DNA from: Panagrolaimus kolymaensis | Taxonomy: Eukaryota > Nematoda > Chromadorea > Rhabditida > Panagrolaimidae | Length of the DNA: 64,000 nt | Assembly (NCBI GenBank): GCA_028622995.1 | Contig: JAJQJQ010000016.1 | Coordinates: 2,976,001-3,040,000, forward strand | Reading direction: 5' to 3' | In this document: positions 48,201 to 61,498 of the stretch, in pieces | How positions within the stretch are numbered: the stretch's first letter is position 1 | How the letters are laid out: each line of letters begins with the position of its first letter | The notes under the pieces: model-generated | Told to the model about the DNA's origin: nothing | Databases searched by the model: none | What the model saw: only the letters and a program-made list of their open reading frames with translations | Translations under genes and position numbers: made by a program

Positions 48201-49988
48201 GCAATAATGCAACAACGCTTCATAAAATTTTTCAGCGGATGCTTTCGTTGTTGAATTGGTAACTAAATTCAGCACATACAAAGAAGATTTGTCTTCAGAA
48301 GTTAAATAACTTTGAACAAACTAAAAAAATCAAAATTAATGAATTTTTCAAATTTAAGATTTAAAAAAACTTACATTGTCTGAATTGACATAATCATCAA
48401 CATAAGTGAGTAAAGAAGACCAATCATTGTAAACAACAGAAATTATAGCACCACGCTTACAAGCAACTTGTAAGGCTCGTTGAACAACGTCAAAAGAATA
48501 ACATTCGCCGTTAAAAATACGATGCCTAATAGCATTAAGAGATTTAGGAAAAGCAAATCGAAGCTCATCAAGTGATTGATCATTAACTGCAGGTTGAACC
48601 ATTTCCCATGTAGCAACACCATCGCTAAAATAAAATGATTTGAGGTAGGAAAAAATATTTAAAATTAACAAACATTTTGAAAGCAGAGCGCCAAAGTAAA
48701 TATGGTTGGAATGTAGAAGTTTTAGAAGCCGGATCAAATGATTCTCGAGTAATTACCCAAAGCACAAACCGTTCATCTTCTTTCTTACTTGTAAGGTTAG
48801 CGAAATCCATAACATACTTCTATAATTAAACCATTATCAAAAGAAACAAAACGAAAGTAACGTACATCAGAAAGAGTATGGGTATATAAAATTTCGAAGT
48901 TGTCATCAACATAACGAGTAATAAAAAACAAAGCATCATCAGCCATTTGAGCCATAAAAACTACCACAACAGCATCATTAATGATCGAAGTATTGACTGC
49001 ATATGTTTCAGCCTTAATTGATTTAGGAGTTGACATAAGCGACGAAAAATCGGTTGAAGATAGCGCTTGTTTTCTCTAAAATTTTCAAAAGTACTAAAGC
49101 GATGATGAATTTAAACTTACGATACTAGACCATACGCGGATTTTAGAATCTTTATAAATAGCAAAGAATACAACATCATCACCAACAACAGCTGAAGATA
49201 CATCAAGAACGCCATTTTTTTCATCCGTTGATCGCCATATCATTATTGAATATCTTCTTCGGTTTTCTTGTAATATTGTTTCTTTCAATGGTTCACTTCC
49301 AAGTTTAAAAGGACATTCAAGAAGCAATAATCGGCAATCAGACATAATCATCGTAATGTAAGCAAAACCGGACGTATTCATATTGATTTCAGCTTTCATT
49401 GCAGTTCCAGGAGTTGTTAAATGCCGATAATCCCAATGGAGTTGAAGGTCTTCTTCGCGTGGAAAGTAGGCCAAAATGGACCGATAACCGGAACTAACAT
49501 CATCTCTTGCTAGTCGAACCATAATTCGATGAATAGCTGCTTGAGTTGGGACAATCAAAATTAACATTCCACAATGAGAAAATATTTTGACACCAGGAAT
49601 AATGTTAGCTCTGCTAAAGTTGATACAAAGTGAAGAGTCCCGTAAATCATGATCAGTGGAATATTCATCCAGATAAAGGTTTGGTCCATCAGAACGCCTG
49701 TAAAGATAGATATGTTTAAAAAAGGGTTAAAAATAAAGTGAGATAATTATACCATAAAATAAATCGATTTTCAAATCCCAAGGTATTCTTCGAAAAATTA
49801 AAACATCCGGAAGCTTGAGGAACTTCGCTTGATGAAAATGTAGGAATATGTGCATCTGAAAAGGATAATAATATATTAACAAGATATGAGAAAAATGACT
49901 TACCAGCTTGAATTTTCAAAATACGAGGATAATTTTTAGCAAAGTATGTTCGATTAAATGCAATCTCAGATGAATCAAAGGTATCCAT
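45261..49988 (-). CDS. npp-6: Nucleoporin NUP160 (NPP-6)
   Basis: Scaffold component of the NUP107-160 (Y) complex of the nuclear pore. About 12 exons. The N-terminal half (49988 to about 48.4 kb) is a beta-propeller-type region: ANIIPGVKIFSHCGMLILIV, AAIHRIMVRLARDDVSSGYR, MIMSDCRLLLLECPF, VVGDDVVFFAIYKDSKIRVW. The C-terminal half is alpha-solenoid: FAYCYDNEPFISELANAFRF, AFNDVLQSIRGYDDALNIAI, SLAAALYIYYSF-like helices in the 1.18-kb exon 46970-45795, PEWVVTNRQFVDNSQ, then LLYCYVEYHEYDAAFDLLDK and the C-terminal LGVKIKVHNILDVYSKFTKA ending MFH. The size (about 1,350 residues) matches NUP160. It is divergent from HINT with a 403-bp shared promoter. Some exon text is paraphrased from partial translation, and exon edges are approximate. 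Confidence 0.85.
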
Positions 49989-50391
49989 CTGAAAAAAAAA
50001 AAAGAATAAATTTTAAAATTTTTATAAGATCTTTAGAAACGCGTGAAAAAAGTCAAAAGTTTCAATGTTTCAAAAAATGGCTTTCTTTGAATTATTTTAT
50101 TCGGCGCCCAATGCTCGCTACTTTTTCGTTATGAGAATCCATATATCTTTTGAATGGGACATATTTTGAAACTTTATAAATACCGTTTTTAACCTAACTC
50201 TTTTACTTAAATTCTGCTACATTACAAAGTAAATAATTTTATTACCTTATCAAAAAATATTTCTAATTGTTAGTAAAACAACTCGTTGTTAGATTACGAC
50301 CAATTTTTTGTTTAAAAAAAACTTTTAAAATCTTGACGCGCATTTTTTATTTTTGCTTTTTTGATTGTTTCTTATCTCCGTGTTTTTCCAA

Positions 50392-50973
<582 letters not shown>

Positions 50974-52334
50974 TAATACTGTTCAATAATAATATATTTC
51001 TTTTTCATTTATGTATTCATTTTTATAGTGATTTTATTTTATAAACTCTTGTTTTTTTGTTAGATGACTTTTTTGAAAATCGACATATGTAATTTTTAGA
51101 ACTTAATTAGCTTCTTGCGGAATTTTTTAATAATCACATTGGAAATATAAACTTTTTAATTAAAAAAGACATTTCCTTTTTGAAGGGACATTAAGGCGGC
51201 TACTGATTGCAACTCAAAAAGCGTTTTCTCATTTAGCCTTACATTAAAAAAAACCTTTCAATGACCTTTCATTCACTCTACTTATTTTTTTTTCACATCA
51301 AAAGTGCGAGAATATCATTCATATTTAAAAAGACTTCGCTGCATCCATTTAAAAGCTTTGCTTCTGACAGCTTTCAACAACTCTAAATTTGCCTTGTTTT
51401 TTTTTAGTTTGATGCGTCTAAAAGTGTCGTCTTTAAACTGATTATTTTGTTCTCAACTTTGGCAACAGCACTAAAAAATGTTTCACATTTTATTCATTGA
51501 AATTCAGCCTAACTCTTGGATAACACAAAAAAAATATTCTTCATATTTTGATATTTTTTTAAAAACGTTGAAAAAAAGCAATTCGATATTTAACCCTTCA
51601 TTTTGCTTTCATCTTTCTTTTTCTTGCGTTTGAAACCAAAGTCAATGTTTCCGCTTCACAGTTTTTTTTGTTTTAGACTACTTGAGGGCATCCTTTTAAT
51701 GCTTTACCATCATCATCTGTCTATCTATGGAAGCAGCATAAAAGAGGGAAACCCCATGAGAGTCATATTCAATAATATAAAAAAAAGAAGCAAACGTGAA
51801 ACATAAAAATATGTAGTTTTAACGAATACTTTGTTGGTGCCATTTTCAGTCTGTTTCTTATATTTCAAAGTTTCAAAAAATATAAATAGGGTTAACCTTA
51901 ACTTTTTAGATTTATGGTATCAAGGTAAACAAAAGCTACGGATAAACTGAAAATTCGATAATAGTAGTTTAAAAATCTGAAAATTTTTTTGATATTTTTA
52001 GTTTTTTTTTGTCATTTAATTATATTATTTTGGCTCTTTCTTTTTCCCATTTTTTTCAGATCCTTTAAGCTCTTCAAGCAAGCTTATTCCAAAATATTCC
52101 TTTCTTCTTTTTTTTTGAGCTTCCAACTTAACTTCTCAACTTGTTAACTTTTACTCTTTTTTGGCATCTGCAATCAATAAATTTTCTTTCTCGCTTTTTT
52201 TTTTGTCACAACTAAATTTTAAAAAAAGTTTTTTTGCAGTTATTTTTCCACACCTGCTTTTTTTCATCCATGGTCAGTTAAAAGCGACACTCAATGCTTA
52301 CCTAAGGCATTTTTAATTTTACGCAAATATAAAA
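50974..52334. other. Intergenic between HINT and MCTP
   Basis: About 1.4 kb, AT-rich with many long T runs. A short open frame at 51603-51806 looks like chance. Nothing else recognised. Confidence 0.35.
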
Positions 52335-55300
52335 ATGAAAAAACGAAAAATTCGAAGTTTGCGAGAATGTGAATCAGTTCCAACGACACCTGTAAAAAAA
52401 AGAAATGGTCAAGAATCAACTCGAAGTGAAGGTGGAACGCCCCAAATTAAACGAAAACGATTTAGACCTTCAGGTTAGTTTTGTCGAAAAAATGCGCGAT
52501 AGCTTAATGGTGAGTGAGTAATAAGGTTTACTATCTGCTTTTTTCTTCTTCATAAACGTCATTTTTTTACAAAATATTTTTGTGAAAAAAATATAGCATT
52601 TTTATCGTGTTTAATTTCCTGATATTGTAATTATGGAATTTCATTATGGCTTGCACTTCTTAACAAATTTTTGCGATAACACTATTTGGATTTATTTTAA
52701 AAGCTTCACCCTTAAAAATATGAGCACACTAATATTTTTTAAAATTAAAATCACACAGTTTTAGTAGCATTTTTGTATGCAAACAATGATCACGATTCCT
52801 AAACCCATTTATGAATCAAGGATAAAAAAAAAGAACGGACATACATACGTATAATTATGATGAGAAGAGATGCTTGCTTCCGAAAAAAAAAAAGAAGAGT
52901 GAAGAAAGGCGGGAAAAAATAAAGAAGCAATAATAATGAGGCTGAATAGCGGTCATGAGAGCCATCTTCAAAAAAGAAAAAACGCAACAAAAAAATAATA
53001 TCAAACGCAATCCTCGCCTTCAAGAAGCTTGTTGTTTTTATATTAGTTTTTTTACGCATTATTTTATTTTTGCTTCCTGAAAATAAATTTTTCTTGTTGC
53101 TTCTATAAAGCAAAAATAAGGAGAAAAACGTGAAGAAATCATTGTTTTGGAATTGGAAAGCAGCAATAGCTAGCGGGAACCACTTTTTTCTTCTCCTTCT
53201 TCTTCATGCAATCTTCTTCTTCTTCCCAAACGAACTTTAACTAGCCTTTTTTTCTTTCAGCAATGCTTCATTGTGTTCTACCAACGTTGAACTCGGTGCC
53301 GAATCAGTTAAGTGGAATTCCTTCAGAAGAAATGGGAGCTGCATGCTCAGGCGTAGCTGCTATTTCCGACGATGATTCTGACGGTGGAATTTCAGGTAAG
53401 GCCCTTTTTACCTTTTTATAACCCTTTTATAAAGTTTTACATGGTTCAATGATTTTATTTGAAAAAAAGGATAGGTGTTATAAGCCTTTTTTGAAATATC
53501 TAAAACATTTTTTTTATTTAAAGAAAAAATGTGTAGCTTTGGTTTGGTTTTTTTTATTTAAAGATTTTTTTATAGTTAAGATTATTTTAAAATGTTTCGA
53601 AAAATTAAATTTAATTGTAAAATTCCTTGAATTGATCACTTGATTTTACTACATTCCATTTCTAATTATGTATGGAATTGTCGATATTATACGCTGCTAC
53701 CTAAAAATTAATTTTTTTCCATTATTACTAAAAAATTATTTTCACTTTCTCATAACAACCCATGATTTCTTCTTTTGTTAAAAATTATTTTCCCAACGAT
53801 ACCTATCTCTTTTTTTCTATTCAGATGCTAATGAATTTTTGCTTAAAAATATTTTTTTGGGTGGTTTTAAAAAAAAAAGAGAATTCTTAAATGTTTTGTT
53901 ATTCATAAGAAATTGGTGTTTTTGCCGCTGCCATTAGAAATAAGGCAACTATGAATCAAGAAGAAATTTTTTTAGACAATCACGAAGACAAACAGCCTCT
54001 TGTCGAAGTAGTAGCACCTTCAACACCATTTCGACATAAAATTTGGAATAGTTGGAAGCAGACTTTTGGGTTTGTTATTATTAATCTTAATTGTCATTTC
54101 AATTATTTAAAGAAGGGATAAATAATTTTAGAATGAAAACTCTTAAAAAGCTTAAAAAACGTTCGAATTCAACTGATTCTCAGTCATTGGATTGGAATCC
54201 AGTTGGAGATATTATTCATGTAAGTTTTGATAATGTTATAAATTATATACTCTTTTTTCAAACACAACCTTTAATGTATCATCATTCGAAAAGGAAATCT
54301 CTTTTATTATTGATTTAAAAAATGTTTAAAAACATGCTTTTAGTTTTGTTTTCAAAAGCAATAAAATATTTTTTGTTCTCAGATAGTTAAATACCAAAAA
54401 AAACTTATTAAGTTTGAAACACCGCCAAAAAATCGCATAAAAAGTATATTATTTTGTGATTATTTTTTGTTCATTTTTTGGAAGAATAGCAATGCAATAA
54501 GCACATTATGTACCACCGATGGAATAATATAATAACAAAGGAAACCATCAAAAAGCGATTTATTTTAATATTCTCTCTTCTCTCTTTTTTGTGGTAGTGT
54601 TAAATCAAAAAACGATTTTTTTGAAACTTTTGAAACTATTTTTATCAGCAAACTTTCACTCCCTTTGAAGTCTTTTATTAAATTCAAAGGTGCTTTCTTT
54701 TATAATAATTTTTAAGAAAGTGAATGTGTATTTGGGTGAATCAGCTTTAAAAAAATGTATCTTAAATTTTGGGGAAAAACAGACAATAAAAAAAGAATTC
54801 CAGAGGTTTTTTTAAAAATGAATTACCATTTTTTAATAAGACTTATTATTTTAGAATATCTATGATGGGAACGATGAAAATCCTTTTGTTACATTTAGGC
54901 TTAAAACCCACCTTAAAGAAGCTCATGGGCTTGTGATTAGAGACGCAAGTGGTAAGAATAGTTAATATCCCTGCAAAAAATTACCACATTTGCTTAAGAA
55001 ATTATTTTTAAGGAAGTTCTGATCCATATGTAAAATTCAAATATCAAGATAAAACCATGTATAAATCAAATACCATTTATCGAAGTTTAAATCCAAATTT
55101 TGATGAAGAATTTGCATTTTTAATTGAAGATCCAACCGCATCATTGCGTCTTGAAGTATTTGATTATGATCGATTTATGATGGATGATTCCATGGGAATC
55201 ACATCGATTGAATTAAGCCAACTAAAGCTTTTTGAAACGCATGAAATGAAATTAACTTTGGAGGATGAAAATGGCGGTGAAGATTATATGGGATATCTTC

Positions 55301-57735
55301 AGCTTGCTATTACAGTGACTCCATTAACTGAAAGTCAAAAAACTGAAGTAAGCTTAGGCTTTCATGAATTTTGCTCCAGTAATTGTAATAATTTTTAGTT
55401 TTTATCTAAAGCCACTCGAGGCGTTATTACTGAAGTGGCAAAACGAAGCAATAAAGCAGTATCAGTATGGCTTTCAGCAGTCAATATTGTCCTTGTCGAA
55501 GCTAAATTAAATTATTTAAATCTCCTCCAAATTCCTGATCCATATGTCAAATTTAAACTTTGTAGCGAAAAATGTAAAAGTAAAGTCATTCCTAAAACTT
55601 TCGAACCTAAATGGTATGAACAATATGATCTTCATATTTACGATGAAAATTTTCAAACTTTGGATGTTATGGTTCGTGATAAATCAAACAACACCGTAAT
55701 TGGAAGGTTTGGCATTAAGAATTTTCGATGCAAACCGTAAATAAAGAAAAATTTAGATGCACAATTAATTTAAAAGAATTTGAGCGTGAAAAAACTGAAG
55801 AAAAATGGTATCAATTGGATGAAGATGCTGGTTCCGTTTTATTACTTTTAACAATTTCTGGAACTTCAGCCTCACAAGGGACTGTCGCAGACTTGCTGGG
55901 TTATGTTGGAAATCGAAATGATATCGTTGAAAAATATGTAACCTTTATCACCTTTTTAGGGAAACTAAACATAGAAAAAAATTTTTTTAGTCAATCAAAC
56001 ATTCTTTCACTACTATCAAAGATATTGGACATTTAACGGTCAAAGTTTTCAAAGCAGAAAACTTGGCCGCTGCTGACATTGGAGGCAAAAGTGATCCATT
56101 TTGCATCTTAGAACTTGTCAACGCTCGTTTGCAAACTCATACAGAATACAAAACTCTAAATCCAGAATGGAATAAACTTTTCACATTGTGAGTGTTTTTA
56201 TTAAAATATTTTATTTTACATTAGTAAGTATGTTTATATTTCAGCGCGGTCAAAGATATTCATGAAGTCCTTGAACTTACAGTTTATGATGAAGATCCAA
56301 ACAAAAAAGTTGAATTTCTCGGGAAAGTTGTAATTCCACTGTTAAAAATTCGAAATTGTGAAAAACGATGGTATAATTTAAAAGATCGAAATTTGAAACA
56401 ACGCGTTAAAGGACGAATTTTACTGGAAATGGATTTTCTTTGGAATCCTTTGAAATCTGCTATTCGAACTTTTAATCCGAGGGAAAAGAAATTCGTTTCT
56501 CAAGAACCCAAATTTAAGCCCAGTATGCTTATTAATTCAGTAAATCGCCTTCGCGCATTTGGCGCATATCTTGTTTCATGCAAACAGTTTATGGATGATT
56601 GCCTTAGTTGGAGATCATATCCAAGATCATTTTGTGCCTTTTTGGTAATACATTTTAACTTTACACTTTTACCAATAAATAGCATAGAGAATTTTTTAGT
56701 TTTTTGTAACATTTGTTTATTTTATTCAAATTCATCATTTTCCTATGCTTCTTTTATTACTTTTCGTTCGATTTCATATTTATCACAAAGTTTCTGAAAG
56801 TATCGAAATTAGATTTCGTGGAAGCATTGAAGATGAAAATCGTCTTTCCGTTGAATCCGATGATGAGGATGCCAGTGATCAAGTAAGTTAGAATGGAAGT
56901 TGTAAAAGTGTTGTGATTGTTGTGGTTGTGATTTTTATTTTTAGCGTCGACCTGAATTAAAACGCTCTATGACTGCTCCACCTTCAGCTAATCCACCACC
57001 TAAAGTAATATCGTTTTTTAATATTGTTGTGATTTAGATTAAATTAAATTCCAATAGAGTTGGTAGCAGCATTACCAGAAAAATTGCTGTGTATTTTTAA
57101 TTATTTAAAAAGATTAAGACCAAAATTTAAAAAATAAATTTTCAGAATGAAAAATCCATTTCCTTTATTAATCGATTTCAAGCAATTCAAGATATTCTTC
57201 AAATAATAAACATTCAATTGGATTTTGTCGCTTCACTTCTTGAACGTTTTCGAAATACCTTTAATTTTACCATACCTTATTTAAGTTATCTTGCCATTTT
57301 TGTTCTTTGCATTGCCGCAATTTTGCTTTATTTTGTTCCAATAAGGCTTATTATTATGCTTTGGGGTAAGTCAAAAAAATATTTTATGATATTCAATGAC
57401 ATCATTTCTGCTTTTGATATTCAAAACTTTAATCACAATTATCAAACATAACCTTTTCATTTTAGGTATCAATAAATTTTCGAAACGCCTTCGAAATCCT
57501 CATTATGTTGATAATAATGAACTCTTAGATTTTCTTTCTCGCGTGCCTTCCGATAATGAATTGGTTTGTTATTTTTTTTTGTTTTGCAAAAACAAAACAA
57601 AATTATACTATGACGTGTTTATAGCGAATGTATCGTGAATTTCGAGCGAATTGTGAAGATCCTCCAGCTCCAACACCAAAAAATGACGCGCAAGAAAATG
57701 TCAAAGGAAAAACAACTAATAAAAAAGCCAAATAA
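52335..57735 (+). CDS. mctp-1: Multiple C2 and transmembrane domain protein (MCTP)
   Basis: ER-anchored, calcium-binding protein linked to synaptic vesicle release and membrane contacts. About 15 exons; the first four (52335, 53260, 53970, 54133) encode a basic/Ser-rich N-terminus ([14 protein letters not shown], then [16 protein letters not shown] and [16 protein letters not shown]). Three C2 domains follow: C2A ([20 protein letters not shown]), C2B ([20 protein letters not shown]), C2C ([20 protein letters not shown] then SDPFCILEL), with Asp-rich loops retained. The C-terminal module has a span near [20 protein letters not shown], an acidic loop, a second span pair around [20 protein letters not shown], and the family-diagnostic [20 protein letters not shown] then [14 protein letters not shown]. 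It ends KTTNKKAK. The intron at about 55.70-55.75 kb is only about 48 bp. Introns 1-4 are long (0.5-0.8 kb) for this window, which suggests regulatory content or alternative starts. Confidence 0.92.
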
Positions 57736-59295
57736 ATGTATTTGTTTCATTTTTTGCTTTCTTCTGGTATTAATTTCACTTTAGATTTTACATATATTGA
57801 AACGGTTTCTTACTTAAATATATTTTGCCAAAGAAAATATTTATAAAATAATATATATGAATAAATCTTTTTTTTAATAATATTGCTATTATTATTTGGC
57901 AGCAAAAAAAACTATTTTAGTTTGCTCGAGTCAACAACCATTGAAATCTTAAACATTAGAATTGAATGTCATAATTTTCACTAAAACTTTAAAAATTTGA
58001 GCAATATTTTTTGTTGTTGTAAAAACTGAAACAACCAAAAAGCAGCAAAGCTTAAAGGAAATCCGATCTCGATAGAAATCCTTTCAAGTGATTTTTTTGC
58101 TTTTTTCGGATTTTTTTTTGTATTTTCCTTATTTGAGTGAGCGAGAAATATGTATCGAAGCCGCCGCCGCTGTGGCTGTCATATTCACCTTCGTTCTTTT
58201 CAAATTTCAAAAAGCTGTATGAAAAAACCATAAAAAAATATAATTCAATGATTTTTGTCATTTTTCCCAAAGTCCTTTTTTGCGTTCTTTATATTTTTAA
58301 AATTTGATATAAAAAAATATTTTGTTTTTTATTTGTTTATTCAAAAAACATGATGATGGCTTTTAACTTTTTTTTAAAAGGCATTTTTTAACTTGACGGA
58401 GGTGTTGTTTTTTTATGGTGGCTTTTCAATTTTTTAAATAAAAATTTTACGCTTCAAAAAACGCTTCTTTTTCTTCTTCAATTGTGGCTTTTCAAGTTTT
58501 TTTAGGAAACGTCATTGTGCCTTTCATCTTTTTTGGCAAAGATTTTTGAAGCTAGCTTTTGAATGTGGATGGGGGATGATGATCAAAAGTTTAATGAAGT
58601 CGTCTTTGGCTTTTTTTAGAAGCTTCATTCTCATAGAAAAAATAAAAACATCCAAAAAAAGATTTTAAATTTAAAAAGTGACGCCGTTAGATTTATGCTT
58701 GGACAAAAATTTTTCTCAAGCATATAAACAAATTTCCAAAGTTTGTTTAATAGTTATAGTAGAATTTTGATTTATGGTTAAGATTCTCTAGTTAATGATA
58801 TTTTGTATCTTGGAGCATTGTGACGAGATTCCGGTTTTTTAGTCAAGTTTTTTTAATCCAATGTGAAAGTTTATAGACTTTCGTTTAAAATAAATTTAAA
58901 TTGTAAGTAAGCTCTGAAAGATAATTCCAAATGCAAGTTATTAATACCCATTTTCTATTTTTTTATAATTTTTAGCAGCAGTATACACTTTTTTTAAGTT
59001 TGTAAATTTTATCAATTTTTATCTCCTTCTTAATTTATTTTTTGTCATACTTACCAAAGTTTTCTTTAAAATTTTGTTTTAAACCCATTCAATGATTTTT
59101 CCCATATTTTCCTGTTTTTTTATTGTCTTTTTTTAAGTCAAAGTTAATTAATTCTCAAACATTGATACCGGTTCAATTGTGCGCGGGTTTTTGATCCTCC
59201 GATTTTCAAAGATTAACAAAACTCTAAAAGTTTCCTTATTTTTTAATGGTTTCTTTGTAATAAAATTTTAAGTTTTAGTTTTATCAGCAGCAACC
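57736..59295. other. Intergenic after MCTP
   Basis: About 1.6 kb, AT-rich with abundant poly-T. No coding exon or RNA gene could be supported. Confidence 0.35.
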
Positions 59296-59721
59296 ATGAA
59301 TCCATTTTCATATAATTTACAATTTGCTATTTTAATTGCATTTTTAATTGTTTTATGTGAAGCCAGGCTTGAACTAACAAAATTTTACAGGTAATTTAAT
59401 TCCTTTATTTTTTATTTGAAAATGTTTTTATTTTTAGTGACCCTGATCAAATGCTCCTTCAAAAACCTGTACGTTTTGAAGAAATACGATTTCATAGACT
59501 TAAAAATCTTCGAGATGAAGTAAGTTATTGCCTCTCGACGAAAAGATTTGTGGTTTAAAATTAAATTTTTTTAGAAATTAAAACGGCGACGAGCTGCAAC
59601 TCCCATTCGAATTACACCGTTTTATTATTCCATGAATCCCATTGATATGCTTGAAAGTTCTGTAAGCTCAGGAAAAACTCGATCATCAAGTCCTTATTAC
59701 AGTAGTTATTATGGTCGATGA
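59296..59721 (+). CDS. Candidate neuropeptide-like precursor with terminal amidation signal
   Basis: Three short exons, 59296-59390, 59438-59519 and 59575-59721, with consensus splice sites and consistent phase; 107 residues. The ATG follows a TTTATCAG acceptor (a likely SL trans-splice site). A hydrophobic leader (NLQFAILIAFLIVLCEA) is followed by RLELTKFYSDPDQMLLQ, a charged middle ending in the polybasic KLKRRR, then AATPIRITPFYYSMNPIDML and a C-terminus SSSPYYSSYYGR directly before the stop. Gly-Arg at the extreme C-terminus is the classic amidation/processing signal, predicting a peptide ending YYSSYY-amide; an internal GKTR offers another. I do not recognise the peptide. A small secreted structural protein is the alternative, since Tyr/Ser-rich ends also occur in cuticle proteins. 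Confidence 0.65.
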
Positions 59722-60390
59722 TAAACTTTCAAGTGCATTTAAAAAAATATATCAGATTTTGTAATTTTTCTAATAAATAAAATGAGAGCACAGCGTCAAT
59801 ACCTTTAAGCTTTAATCTCACTCTCAAAGCTTCAAAGCGTAAAAAATTACTTTTAATATTCTTTTGCAGAAATTAAATACAATATTGTATAAAAACCGAA
59901 AAGGAATAAATAAACAAGTAAACAACCATATAAAACTTTTTGTCATTTTTAGTAACCACCCATGAATTCCAAATTGATGATTCCAAGCATGCGAAAACCA
60001 CGAGGTTTTCCTGTTTTTTTTTCTTTCAACAAAATACATAGATTGTTTACTGCCCACAAAAAAGTGCAAATGTTGTGTGGAATCGAAGAGAAAAAAATAT
60101 GTTAAAATCAAAAGTTTGCCTCACCGAAGGACGCCGCAATCGACAGTTGGTTGGTTGTTGTGTAAGTCACTCTCCCATTCGAAAACAATGAAAGGCAAAA
60201 GAAGAAAAAAACTTGAAACAGCTGCAGCAACCATTGCCTCAAGAAATTGATCATTTTTTAACCTTTTCTTTTTTGTTTAGTACTTTTTTCATGCAAAAAA
60301 TAAAAAAGAATTGTTTTCGATGTGTTTACAAAAAGGTTTTATAAAATAAAGATATTTGAAGTTTCATAAATTTTTAGGATAACAAGAAAA

Positions 60391-61358
60391 ATGAGTCAAC
60401 TTGATCGAGCTAAAGAAGAAGTTGAAAAGATTGCGCAAGATATGCGTAAAAGTGCTGAAAACTTTTCCAAAGGTATATTTATTTTATTATGTGTTCTAGA
60501 TTCTTATGGAAAGCCTTAATAAGTGTTGCATTTTGGAGAGAAAAAAATGAGCCAAAAAATCGCGATAATTCATTTACATCGCCCTAAACTTCTCCAACCA
60601 AAATCCCACATTTTGCCAGAGATTTGTGAATTCTTAAAATTTGCATACCCTTCAATTTTTTACTTACTCTTTTTAAACTATTTCTCACTTGTAATTTTCT
60701 GCGTTCCTCTGAATCAGATTGAAACTTTTTTAGACGTAAAACAAAGAATGGCAACTCAAAAACCTGTCACTTCAAATTATGGCAACATTGTTGGTCAACT
60801 CCGCATTGCTGGACTTGTTACTCTTGGTCTTCAAGTAGGAATGTCTTATATTGGCTGTTTTTACTATTATTTTTTAGGCCATCACCCTCTTTATGGAATC
60901 TGATCGAATTGGGCTCGTTGGTTTCTTCATTCCTTTTCTTTTTATCGTCGGCAATTTATTCCTTTCTGGTAAACGCTGGTATAATGAAATTGATGGTCGA
61001 TATGATGGTGAGTGAAAATAAATATATTTAACTCAATGATTTTTTGTTTGTTTTAGCTCAACAACTTGTCAACGTCGCAGACCCTTCTTTGAAAGCTCAA
61101 TATGCTCTTGGTAAGTTTTAATATTTGAGATTTTTGTGGTCAAAATTGTATGCAATACCATGTTATTATTAATTTTATTGTATTTTAGCTTTGTTCGGTG
61201 GTCTTGTATTAGCAGTTATCACTCATTTCATCACTCCAACAATTCCATCCGGTGTTTCATCCTTCGTTTATCATATTGCTGATTATGCCTGTATTGCTTC
61301 AGCTCTCTCATGCCTCGGCTTAGAAATGTTTGAAGGTCTTCGTAGTAAACTTCAATAA
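60391..61358 (+). CDS. Unrecognised small multi-pass membrane protein
   Basis: Five exons: 60391 to about 60471, about 60735-60834, about 60880-61009, about 61058-61110 and about 61189-61358. The ATG lies 13 bp after a TTTTTAG acceptor, typical of trans-splicing. The protein (about 177 residues) starts with a charged helix (LDRAKEEVEKIAQDMRKSAE), then QLRIAGLVTLGLQAITLFM, GLVGFFIPFLFIVGNLFLSG, a polar segment RWYNEIDGRYDAQQLVNVAD, ALALFGGLVLAVITHFI and YHIADYACIASALSCLGLEM, ending GLRSKLQ. That makes about four hydrophobic spans. I do not recognise the family; perhaps nematode-specific. Confidence 0.7.
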
Positions 61359-61498
61359 ACCGATGGAGAACCAATTAATTTCACAAACAAAGCTATTTGT
61401 ATTGATATATTCGCATTTATAAATTAGAAAATAAATCATTTTTATTTCATTTTTACCTCGTTTTTACATCAAATATGTTAGAATCTTTTTTTTCCTGA

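Noticed and set aside
51603..51806. Short plus frame between HINT and MCTP
   Set aside because: Low-complexity and unspliced, with no start context or homology.
53449..53643. Open frame in MCTP intron 2
   Set aside because: Phe/Lys-rich and out of phase with flanking exons; ordinary intronic AT-rich DNA.
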